Positions 33,013-41,003 of a DNA stretch of 47,875 nucleotides are shown piece after piece. Position 1 is the stretch's first letter; the number at the start of each line of letters is the position of its first letter. Below the pieces are notes generated by a model. The model was not told where the DNA came from. It ran no database searches and saw nothing but the letters and a program-made list of their open reading frames with translations. Both the position numbers and the translations under genes were made by a program. The stretch is from RGIG8306 sp964566025 (lineage in GTDB: Bacteria > Bacillota > Clostridia > Lachnospirales > Lachnospiraceae), in contig CAZMHF010000009.1 of assembly GCA_964566025.1 (NCBI GenBank), positions 1 through 47,875 on the forward strand, given 5' to 3'.

Positions 33013-34809
33013 ATGAAAATAAAACTATGTGGCGTAAGAAGATATGAGGATATTGAAGCGTGCAATCAATATAAACCCGATTATGTTGGTTTTGTCTTTG
33101 CTAATAGCAAAAGGCAAGTGAGTGATTATGAAGCAAAAGGCTTACGAGAGGCATTGGATGCTACCATCCCTTGTGTGGGGGTTTTTGTAGATGAGGCAAT
33201 CGAAAGAATTAGTTTGCTTTGTGAAGAGGGAGTTATACAAGTCGTGCAATTGCATGGAAATGAAAATGAAGACTATATTAGGCAATTAAAAGAAAAAATA
33301 AATTGCCCTATTGTCAAAGCGATTGGGATAACAAAGAAAACGGATTTTGAAAAGCTGGAAAAACACCCTGCGGATCGATTACTGTTTGATTATAAGGAAG
33401 CGGGAAGTGGAAAAACATTTGACTGGTCACTTTTAAAGAATTGCAAAAGAGAATTTTTTTTAGCTGGTGGATTATCAAGTGAAAATGTCGAAGAAGCGAT
33501 TGCTTATTTAGAACCATATGGCGTTGATGTAAGTACATTAGTTGAGACAAATGGTAAAAAGGATGTAGCAAAAATAAAAGAATTTATTGAAAAAGCAAGA
33601 AAGGCAGAGAAAAAAATGATGGGAATAAAACAAGGCAGATTTGGAATGCATGGTGGACAATATATTGGCGAAACACTGATGAGCGAGGTTATTCACTTGG
33701 AAAAGCAATATAATTTTTATAAGGAAGATGAAGAATTTAATAAAGAATTAAATGAGCTTCTTCAAAATTATGCGGGGAGGCCATCACTATTGTATTATGC
33801 TAAGAAGATGACACAAGACCTTGGAGGAGCAAAAATTTATCTTAAACGAGAGGATTTAAATCATACAGGCTCGCATAAGATTAATAATGTACTTGGTCAA
33901 GTATTAATGGCAAAGAAAATGGGGAAAACACGTGTTATTGCAGAGACGGGAGCAGGGCAACATGGCGTTGCAACAGCAACGGCGGCAGCGCTTCTTGGTT
34001 TGGAATGTGAAATTTATATGGGAAAAGAAGATACCGATAGGCAGGCCTTAAATGTTTATCGCATGAAGCTTCTTGGTGCGAAAGTACACGCCGTAACAAG
34101 TGGAACACAAACCTTAAAGGATGCCGTAAATGAGACAATGCGTGAATGGTCAAACCGAATTAGTGATACACATTATGTATTGGGTTCTGTTATGGGACCA
34201 CATCCATTTCCACAAATTGTACGTGATTTTCAAAGCGTTATTAGTAGAGAAGCAAGAGAGCAAATTTTATTTGAAGAGGGAAAGCTTCCAAAAGCAATTT
34301 ATGCTTGCGTAGGTGGCGGAAGCAATGCAATGGGCATGTTTTATCATTTTATTGACGATAAAGAGGTTTCCTTAATTGGCTGTGAAGCAGCAGGGCGTGG
34401 CGTAAAAACAAAAGAAACGGCAGCAACGATTGCAACGGGAAGCATTGGCATTTTCCACGGAATGAAATCGTATTTTTGCCAAGATGAATATGGTCAAATT
34501 GCACCCGTGTATTCAATTTCGGCAGGACTCGATTATCCAGGTATTGGGCCAGAACATGCAAATTTGCACGATAAAAAACGAGCAAATTATGTGCCAATTA
34601 CAGATGATGAGGCCGTAGAAGCATTTGAGTATTTAGCAAGAACAGAGGGAATTATTTGTGCCATTGAAAGTGCTCATGCTGTGGCGCAGGTAATAAAAGA
34701 TGCAAAAAAGTATGACAAGGATGATTGCATTATTGTATGTTTGTCAGGGCGTGGCGATAAAGATGTTGCGGCAATTGCAAGATATAGAGGAGAAGATATC
34801 AATGAATAA
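33013..34809 (+). CDS. trpFB: TrpF-TrpB fusion: phosphoribosylanthranilate isomerase + tryptophan synthase beta
   Basis: 598 residues in one uninterrupted frame. Residues 1-200 are TrpF, with catalytic Cys6 (KLCGVRRYEDI), Asp126 (LLFDYKEAG) and AGGLSSENV. A short Lys-rich linker (EKARKAEKKMMGIKQ) joins it to TrpB from about 208, with GRFGMHGGQY, the PLP lysine 289 (HTGSHKINN), ETGAGQHGVATAT, CVGGGSNAMG and CLSGRGDKDV. It therefore carries step 3 and the final step of the pathway in one chain. No good ribosome site precedes the Met codons at the junction, so a separate TrpB start is unlikely. The upstream frame extension into trpC (32959) is rejected in favour of ATG 33013 after ggagg. It overlaps trpA by 8 bp. 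Confidence 0.95.
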   Translation: MKIKLCGVRRYEDIEACNQYKPDYVGFVFANSKRQVSDYEAKGLREALDATIPCVGVFVDEAIERISLLCEEGVIQVVQLHGNENEDYIRQLKEKINCPIVKAIGITKKTDFEKLEKHPADRLLFDYKEAGSGKTFDWSLLKNCKREFFLAGGLSSENVEEAIAYLEPYGVDVSTLVETNGKKDVAKIKEFIEKARKAEKKMMGIKQGRFGMHGGQYIGETLMSEVIHLEKQYNFYKEDEEFNKELNELLQNYAGRPSLLYYAKKMTQDLGGAKIYLKREDLNHTGSHKINNVLGQVLMAKKMGKTRVIAETGAGQHGVATATAAALLGLECEIYMGKEDTDRQALNVYRMKLLGAKVHAVTSGTQTLKDAVNETMREWSNRISDTHYVLGSVMGPHPFPQIVRDFQSVISREAREQILFEEGKLPKAIYACVGGGSNAMGMFYHFIDDKEVSLIGCEAAGRGVKTKETAATIATGSIGIFHGMKSYFCQDEYGQIAPVYSISAGLDYPGIGPEHANLHDKKRANYVPITDDEAVEAFEYLARTEGIICAIESAHAVAQVIKDAKKYDKDDCIIVCLSGRGDKDVAAIARYRGEDINE

Positions 34810-35569
34810 ATTAGAAACGATTTTTAAAAACCAAAAAGCATTTATTGCCTTTATTACGGCAGGAGATCCAACGATTGAAAAAACAATCGATTATGTTTTA
34901 AAGATTGCCGAGGCGGGGGCCGACCTAATTGAAATCGGTATACCATTTTCAGATCCAACTGCAGAAGGGGTAGTTATTCAAGAAGCAAATATACGTGCCT
35001 TGAAAAATGGGGCAACAACCGATAAAGTGTTTGATGCTGTTGCGAAAATACGCCAAAAAAGTGATGTGGCATTGGCATTTATGACATACGCAAATGTGTT
35101 GTTTCACTATGGGTATGAGCGTTTTTGTAAACGCTGTCAAGAGCTAAATGTAGAAGGATTAATGATTCCTGATTTGCCATTTGAAGAAAGAGAAGAGCTA
35201 AGCGGTATCGCAAGTGAGTATGGAATAGAGGTTGTTTCATTTATTGCACCGACATCAACAGAGCGTATAAAGATGATTGCAAAGGAAGCAAGGGGATTTA
35301 TTTATTTGATTTCATCGCTTGGCGTTACTGGTGTAAGGAGTGAAATCAAAACAAACCTTGATGAGATTATTGCGGAAATTCGCAAGGTAACAGATGTTCC
35401 CGTAGCAATTGGCTTTGGCATTAGTACGCCAGAGCAAGCAAAGGAAATGGCAAAAAAGGCAGATGGTGTTATAGTCGGAAGCGCCATTGTTTGTTTGGTT
35501 GAAACATATCGTGATGCAGCAGACGAGGCCATCTTTACATATGTTAAGTCAATGAAAGAAGCATTGTAA
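34802..35569 (+). CDS. trpA: Tryptophan synthase alpha chain
   Basis: 255 residues, a TIM barrel that cleaves indole-3-glycerol phosphate and passes indole to TrpB. Motifs: FITAGDP, IEIGIPFSDP with catalytic Glu44, TAEGVVIQEANIRAL, SLLGVTG-like SSLGVTGVRSE, and GFGISTPEQA with GVIVGSAIV. The position of the second catalytic acid (Asp60 of E. coli) is Glu55. The start at 34802 follows gaggagaag inside the end of trpFB. The extension to 34700 is a shadow of TrpB. It is the last gene of a complete operon for the chorismate-to-tryptophan branch. No strong terminator was found after it. Confidence 0.95.
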   Translation: MNKLETIFKNQKAFIAFITAGDPTIEKTIDYVLKIAEAGADLIEIGIPFSDPTAEGVVIQEANIRALKNGATTDKVFDAVAKIRQKSDVALAFMTYANVLFHYGYERFCKRCQELNVEGLMIPDLPFEEREELSGIASEYGIEVVSFIAPTSTERIKMIAKEARGFIYLISSLGVTGVRSEIKTNLDEIIAEIRKVTDVPVAIGFGISTPEQAKEMAKKADGVIVGSAIVCLVETYRDAADEAIFTYVKSMKEAL

Positions 35570-35611
35570 ATGTAACGGCAAATCTTTAAGAGGTCTTCAC
35601 ATATATTTCAT

Positions 35612-35640
35612 TTTACATATAATGCAAAGTGCGTTATAAT
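35612..35640 (+). promoter_or_regulatory. Sigma-A promoter for the CotH-domain gene
   Basis: TTTACA (35612-35617), 17-nt spacer, TATAAT (35635-35640). Confidence 0.78.
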
Positions 35641-35735
35641 AAAAAGAGCATTGAAGCGTATTTGTGCGTGATAGCGATTGTGAAAGAACGAGAGCTTATA
35701 AAAACGCGAAGAATACATTTTGGAGGACATTTTAA

Positions 35736-38556
35736 ATGACTAAGAAACGAAAAATCATTACGGGAATATCAATCGCATTAGGCAGTATCGTATTTGTTAC
35801 ATTGCTGACTTTGGGTTTGAAATTTCTTTTTAATAAAATGGACGAACAAGTAGATACGCTTTTAACTTCTTCGACGAATTCTTCAACAAAATCATCAGAG
35901 TCAACGAATTCACAAGCGGAAGATTCAACAGAAGAATCATCCGAAGAGCCTTCGACCGCCTTTCCTACCGTAGAGACGCTAGAATCTACTAATCGAGAGG
36001 ATTTGATTTTAAAAGAAGAAGGTGTTTATGGCATTATAAGTTATGAAAAAGAGAACACAACCTATTATCGACTATTGTTTTCTTCCGCAGAGGAAAAACT
36101 ATATGATATGCACTACAAAAAAGGTGTGAAATATACCTTGACATGGATTAATTTCTCTAAAGAAACACAAATTGCGATGGTGGTTGATTTTTCGCAAATT
36201 GAAATATCCTTAAATAAAAACGATACGTATATGACATTAGATAAAAAAACGTATCAAAAAGAAAATGGCGACTATATTATATTTCAATTAGAAGAAAAAG
36301 AAACCGTTGCTTTATGTACGGTTTCGGAAGAGGTTGTCCTATATACCTCCGTATTTTTCGTGGAAAATGAAACGGTTAGTAGCTATATCCATTCGATGGA
36401 GGGGTTATATGCGTTTTATCATTTTCAATCAAACTTAGAAGAAGGGATACCTTATTCTTATAAGTATTGTATGGAGGGTGATTACGAAGAATATGTTGAA
36501 TACATTTCAGACTTGCCATATGGTGATATGCTTTGGACGGGTGATGCGCCAGATGCAGCATTGATTGCACGAGATATTCATTTGCACCATTATAATGAAA
36601 TTGATTTGTTTGCCGTATACGGAATAGGCGGCAGTAGTAAAGGTGTGATTCAACAAGTGGTCGTTGAAAAGAAAAATGTCGCAGGTCTTGAGCAAGATTG
36701 CGTATTCGTGAAGAAGGGAAATGTCTATACAGGGTACGTTCCATTTTTAGGTTCAACGGAGTTGTTTCGAGATGTCATTCTTAGTATCGGTTTTGTAGAT
36801 GGTACCATTCGATTTCCAGAAACATTGGTTGACGGAAGAGGAAATTTATTAGACGAGCATGTTATAACGATTGTTGATGATGAAGGAAACGAATATCGAG
36901 TGATCGTTGTTATTAAAAAAATGACATATAACTTACCAGTTGTCTATTTGACAACGGAAGATGGAAAAGATGTATCATCAAAAACGATTTATAAAAACGG
37001 TACCTTTGCACTAGATGCGGGGAATACGGACTTCGAGTCAATAGAAGAAAAGTCAATCGAAATTCGTGGGAGAGGTAATTCGACATGGAAATTACCAAAG
37101 AAGCCATATAAAATCAAGTTTACGTCAAAGCAAGATGTATTGGGATTAGGCAAGGCAAAGCAATGGGTGTTATTGTCGAATTATTTGGATCGGTCTTATA
37201 TTCGTAATTATATAGGATTAGAATTAGCAAAAGAAATAGAAGATATGTTTGTAGCGAGCTCCTACCCTGTCGATGTATTTTTAAATGGTCAATATATGGG
37301 CGTTTATAGCTTGGGAGAGCAGCTAGAAGCAAAGGAAAACCGCATTGATATAGATGAACATAACAATGACGAATTTAGCTTTTGGGTAGAAACAAATGGT
37401 ACAAAAGGCGGAGAAGTATGGGGAGTAGAAGCATTTTCAACAACACTACTTAAAGCCGTTAAGGTCAATTATCCTGATGCGTCCTTAATTCCAAAAGAAA
37501 AAATTACGGAGATGATCAATTTTTTCAAAAAAGCTGAAGAGGCTGTTATTGCAAAAAAGGGCTATGAAGAATACATTGATGTAGATTCCCTAATTGACTG
37601 GCTGATTATTACGGAATTAACGTACAACGCTGACTCAGGATTTTTTAGAAGCTGTCATATCGTTAAAAATGCCAATGGAAAAATTGAGTTTGGTATTCAA
37701 TGGGACTTTGATTTAGCGTTCGCAAATCTTGCGATTAATGATGCAAAATATAATTCATGGGCAACCTCTATGAATGGATACATTGAAAAAACATGGACAA
37801 CCTATCTTTTTGAAGATAAGGAGTTTGTGAAAAAATTCAAGGAGCGTTGGAATGAAGTAAAGGATTCATTGATGAAAAAAGCAAGATTGCTATGTGATGA
37901 AAGCTACCTTGCACTTGAAAAATCGGCACAGCTTGATGAGGATATCTGGAAGAGAAATGGAAAACGCTTAGGTTGGGAGTGGGAATTCACAACAAACTAT
38001 ACGCTAGAAGAATCAATTGAATACATTATGACGATTTTGCAATACCGTTATGATTTTTTAAATCGCGTATTAAATCAAGGGAAAATTCCTGATATGTACG
38101 ATAAGGAAACCGGAAAAAAAATCAATAATCCCGAAACAGAAACAACCGAACAATCGACTGAAGAATCAGAGACTTCAACTAAATCTCTTGAGAGTGAAAA
38201 GCCAACGGAAAAACCAACCGAAAAACCAACCGAAAAACCAATCGAAAAGCCAACTGAAAAGCCAATCGAAAAGCCAACCGAAAAGCCAACCGAAAAGCCA
38301 ACCGAAAAGCCAACCGAAAAGCCAACCGAAAAGNNNNNNNNNNNNNNNNNNNNNNNNNNNNNNNNNNNNNNNNNNNNNNNNNNNNNNNNNNNNNNNNNNN
38401 NNNNNNNNNNNNNNNNNNNNNNNNNNNNNNNNNCCAATCGAAAAGCCGACTGAAAAGCCGACCGAAAAACCGACTGAGAAAGAGACTGAAAAACCAGAGC
38501 CTCCAAAGGAGACTCTCCCCACAGAAGATAATAAACCATCAGGTGAGGTAGAATAA
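35736..38556 (+). CDS. CotH-kinase-domain surface protein with TEKP repeat tail (interrupted by gap)
   Basis: A single N-terminal membrane anchor (about 7-30) is followed by a Ser/Thr/Glu linker (40-75) and a beta-rich region (80-330). The CotH domain (about 400-785) shows IRGRGNSTWKLPKKPYKIKF, LLSNYLDRSYIRNYIGLELA, NGQYMGVYSLGEQ, and WDFDLAFAN with the metal-binding acids. From about 820 the tail is (T/I)EKP repeats. The 100-N gap at 38334-38433 has arbitrary length, so the frame change after it is an artefact. After the gap the frame continues the same repeats and ends at 38554-38556. CotH enzymes are protein kinases of spore coats, but similar domains occur in extracellular proteins of non-sporulating gut Clostridia. 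The protein is probably displayed outside the membrane. Confidence 0.85.
38197..38487 (+). repeat. 12-nt in-frame tandem repeat (TEKP/IEKP)
   Basis: Twelve-base units of the form ccaaccgaaaag code for Pro-Thr-Glu-Lys. They run on both sides of the gap, and the repeat must continue through it. The true copy number is unknown. Confidence 0.9.
38334..38433. other. Assembly gap (100 N) inside a tandem repeat
   Basis: Exactly 100 N, the conventional size for a gap of unknown length. Identical 12-nt repeats flank it, which explains the failure to assemble. Confidence 0.97.
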
Positions 38557-38575
38557 ACGCCAAGAAAGGACAAAT

Positions 38576-38746
38576 ATGAAAAGTATTTATGTGAATGAAC
38601 CAGAAAAGAAAGAGGATTTGACACCTTTTTTGAACAACGTGGCAATTACACTACAAATAGCTGCTTGCTTTATCGCTATTTGTATTGGAGCAAAGAATCT
38701 TGAAAAAATCGAAAAAAAGAAGAAAAAGAAAAGGAAGAAAAAATGA
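38576..38746 (+). CDS. 56-aa single-span membrane protein, unknown function
   Basis: A short gene starting at ATG 38576 after aaagga and ending at TGA 38744-38746. The product has an acidic N-terminus (NEPEKKEDLTPFL), one hydrophobic helix (VAITLQIAACFIAICIGA, about 22-39) and a very basic Lys/Arg tail of about 15 residues. Its stop overlaps the next start (ATGA), which supports translation. It lies 19 bp after the CotH-protein gene, so it is probably in the same operon. No family was recognised. Confidence 0.72.
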   Translation: MKSIYVNEPEKKEDLTPFLNNVAITLQIAACFIAICIGAKNLEKIEKKKKKKRKKK

Positions 38747-39018
38747 TGGTTGCTTCGCAAATGAAAAAAACAAAAAAGCAAATAAAAGTACCACCCATTA
38801 TTCATTTTTTCTTCGGCATTATTTTGATGAGTTTGATGATTTATTTATATTTGTATTATCTATTTGAAACACCATTTAAATCATTTATGTGTGGAATTTT
38901 ATGCATGGCTGTCTTGGTTTATATGATCAATTCATTTTTAAAATTTATCACACAAATGCGTTTTGCTAAAAAACGAAAACAATACGCAAATGAAGAGAAA
39001 CAAACAGAGGAGATTTAA
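38743..39018 (+). CDS. Small two-span membrane protein, unknown function
   Basis: 91 residues. Two hydrophobic segments (about 19-41 and 48-68) lie between a basic N-terminus (KKTKKQIK) and a charged tail (FAKKRKQYANEEKQTEE). It overlaps the upstream small gene by four bases and is five bases from the downstream acetyltransferase, so the three are likely one transcript. Function unknown. Confidence 0.75.
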   Translation: MMVASQMKKTKKQIKVPPIIHFFFGIILMSLMIYLYLYYLFETPFKSFMCGILCMAVLVYMINSFLKFITQMRFAKKRKQYANEEKQTEEI

Positions 39019-39023
39019 TAACT

Positions 39024-39518
39024 ATGAGATTATGCCCTTTTAAAAAAACAGATGCCTCTTGTCTTTTAAATTGGATTGAAGATGAAGAGTCAATGTTTCT
39101 ATTTGGTTTAGGGTTTTTTCAATATCCTTTAACCATGGAACAAGTGTTAAGTCATATAGAGATATTCGAAAACCGAAAAGATGCGTTTATTTTTGCCGCA
39201 CTTGATGATGATGGCGAGGTGATTGGGCATATTACCATTCGTAATATTGATTACAAAACAAACAGTGCTCATTTGGGCTTTATCATTATTGATCCAACGA
39301 AAAGGGGGCAAGGCTACGGAAAGAAGCTTGTTTCGTCAATGTTAGTGTATGCGAAGGATTGCTTGGCTTTAGAACGTGTTACACTAAATGTATTCCTTAA
39401 CAATGAAGCGGCATTGCACTGTTATGAGTCGCTTGGATTTAATAAGGAAGAGAGAATTGAAGAAATTCCATATGATGATAAAATATTACATCTTGCTCGA
39501 ATGAACTACATACTCTAA
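39024..39518 (+). CDS. GNAT-family N-acetyltransferase (RimJ/RimL type)
   Basis: 164 residues. The fold is recognisable from MRLCPFKKTDA at the start, GHITIRNIDYKTNSAHLGFIII in the central sheet, the acetyl-CoA loop DPTKRGQGYGKKLVSSML, and the C-terminal LNVFLNNEAALHCYESLGF. Proteins of this type acetylate protein N-termini or small molecules. The substrate is not deducible. A terminator follows at 39532-39566. Confidence 0.88.
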   Translation: MRLCPFKKTDASCLLNWIEDEESMFLFGLGFFQYPLTMEQVLSHIEIFENRKDAFIFAALDDDGEVIGHITIRNIDYKTNSAHLGFIIIDPTKRGQGYGKKLVSSMLVYAKDCLALERVTLNVFLNNEAALHCYESLGFNKEERIEEIPYDDKILHLARMNYIL

Positions 39519-39531
39519 TTGAAGAAACTGC

Positions 39532-39566
39532 AATAAAAAATGCGCATATTGTATTGCATTTTTATT
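39532..39566 (+). terminator. Terminator of the CotH/acetyltransferase unit
   Basis: aataaaaaatgc pairs with gcatttttatt (one bulged A) around a 12-nt loop and ends in a T-rich run. The 3' arm includes the -35 box of the next promoter. Confidence 0.65.
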
Positions 39567-39582
39567 TGTTTGTAGTTATAAT
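39554..39582 (+). promoter_or_regulatory. Promoter for the BMP lipoprotein gene
   Basis: TTGCAT (39554-39559), 17-nt spacer, TATAAT (39577-39582). The -35 lies in the arm of the preceding terminator. Confidence 0.78.
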
Positions 39583-39625
39583 TGAAACCTATGTACAATT
39601 TCATATTATTCAATAGGAGGAAGAA

Positions 39626-40867
39626 ATGATGAAAAAGAAACTATGTTTACTATTAGTGGTTATTTTGTGTATGACATCAATGTTTGCATGCGCGAAAAAG
39701 GAAGATGACAAAAAGTCAACTGAAAAACCAGCTGAAAAAACAGAAAGCAAAACTGAAGGTAAAACAGAAGACAAAACAGAAGGCAAAACAGAAGGTACTG
39801 ATGAGCCAACAACAGAAAACGTAAAAGGACTTTATGATCCAATTGCAAAAGAAGATATCAAGGTTGGTGTTATTCATATCACAAACCCAGCAGAGGGTTC
39901 AGGATATACATACACACATGATACAGGTATCGTTGCTATGCAAAAAGAACTAGGTCTAAATGATAACCAAATCGTTCGCAAAAACAACGTAAACGATCAA
40001 GATCCAGCAGCGATTCAAGCAGCGATTGAAGAGTGTATTGAAGACGGTGCAAATATCATCTTCGCTACAAGCTGGGGTTATATGGACGTGTGCGAGCAAA
40101 TGGCTGAAGAATATCCAGAAGTTATTTTCTCTCATGGTACAGGTTACAAAGGAAATGGCAAGAACTTCAACAACTATTTCGGAAGAATTTATCAAGCTCG
40201 TTACCTAAGTGGTATTGCAGCTGGTCTTAAAACAGAATCAAATAAAATTGGTTATGTAGCAGCTCAAAACGTAGATAATGCTGAAGTAACAGGTGGAGCA
40301 AATGCCTTTGCTATGGGCGTTCATTCTGTTAATCCAGATGCAACTGTTTATGTAAAAGTTACTGGTAGCTGGTATGATCCAGAAGGCGAAACAGCAGCAG
40401 CAGAAGCACTTATTAATTTAGGCTGTGATGTACTTAGCCAACATTGTGATACACCAAATCCAATGACGGTTGCAGAAGAAAACAAAGCATTCGGCGTAGG
40501 TTACAACTCAGACATGTCTAAAGATGCAAAAGATGCTGTATTAACATCTGTTATCTGGCATTGGGGAAGCTACTATACACATGCTGTAAAAAGCGTAATT
40601 GACGGTACATGGGATGGCAAAAACTATTTCGGCGGAATGGCAGAAGGTCTAGTAGATTTATCAGATCTAAGCGATTTATGCGCAGAAGGTACTGCTGAGA
40701 AAATCAAAGAAGCAAAAGACAAAATGGTTTCAGGCGAGTGGGATGTATTCACAGGCGTAATTGAAACAAATGATGGAAAAACAGTTGGAGAAGAAGGAAA
40801 AACATTGGATGATGCAACGATCACTGGTGGAATCAACTGGTACTTCAAAACAATCGAATTAAAATAA
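39626..40867 (+). CDS. BMP-family substrate-binding lipoprotein (nucleoside-type)
   Basis: 413 residues. A lipoprotein signal ends in the lipobox MFAC with Cys22. It is followed by a low-complexity Lys/Glu/Thr linker (about 30-60, (T)EGK repeats) and then the basic-membrane-protein/PnrA-like periplasmic-binding fold from about 75 (IKVGVIHITNPAEGSGYTYTHDTG, ATSWGYMD, GRIYQARYLSGIAAGLK). These proteins usually bind purine nucleosides for an ABC importer. It is anchored to the outer face of the membrane and feeds the transporter coded just downstream. A terminator-like stem-loop after it suggests it is made in excess over the transporter, as is common. Confidence 0.9.
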   Translation: MMKKKLCLLLVVILCMTSMFACAKKEDDKKSTEKPAEKTESKTEGKTEDKTEGKTEGTDEPTTENVKGLYDPIAKEDIKVGVIHITNPAEGSGYTYTHDTGIVAMQKELGLNDNQIVRKNNVNDQDPAAIQAAIEECIEDGANIIFATSWGYMDVCEQMAEEYPEVIFSHGTGYKGNGKNFNNYFGRIYQARYLSGIAAGLKTESNKIGYVAAQNVDNAEVTGGANAFAMGVHSVNPDATVYVKVTGSWYDPEGETAAAEALINLGCDVLSQHCDTPNPMTVAEENKAFGVGYNSDMSKDAKDAVLTSVIWHWGSYYTHAVKSVIDGTWDGKNYFGGMAEGLVDLSDLSDLCAEGTAEKIKEAKDKMVSGEWDVFTGVIETNDGKTVGEEGKTLDDATITGGINWYFKTIELK

Positions 40868-40920
40868 TTCATATATTGAACGAAAACAGTCGCAAGATGG
40901 CTCGCGTTCATAAGTAGGTT

Positions 40921-40955
40921 AGGGCGTTGCAGCAAAACGTTGCATACGCCCTTTT
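40921..40955 (+). terminator. Partial terminator between binding protein and ABC genes
   Basis: agggcgttgca / tgcatacgccct, an 11-bp stem with one bulged base, followed by tttct. It probably reduces but does not abolish reading into the ABC genes. No separate promoter was identified after it. Confidence 0.75.
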
Positions 40956-41003
40956 CTCCTTATAACGAAACTTCTTATAAACATAACTTGCATAGGAGGA
41001 TTT

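Noticed and set aside
38197..38487. CRISPR-like direct repeats
   Set aside because: This is a 12-nt in-frame coding repeat with no spacers.
38434..38556. Apparent frameshift at the end of the CotH-domain gene
   Set aside because: The 100-N gap has conventional length, so phase across it has no meaning. Repeats continue in an open frame to a stop at 38556.
38075..38645. Antisense FSVG/LFGW repeat frames
   Set aside because: These are reverse-strand readings of the TEKP repeat running through the N gap, not genes.
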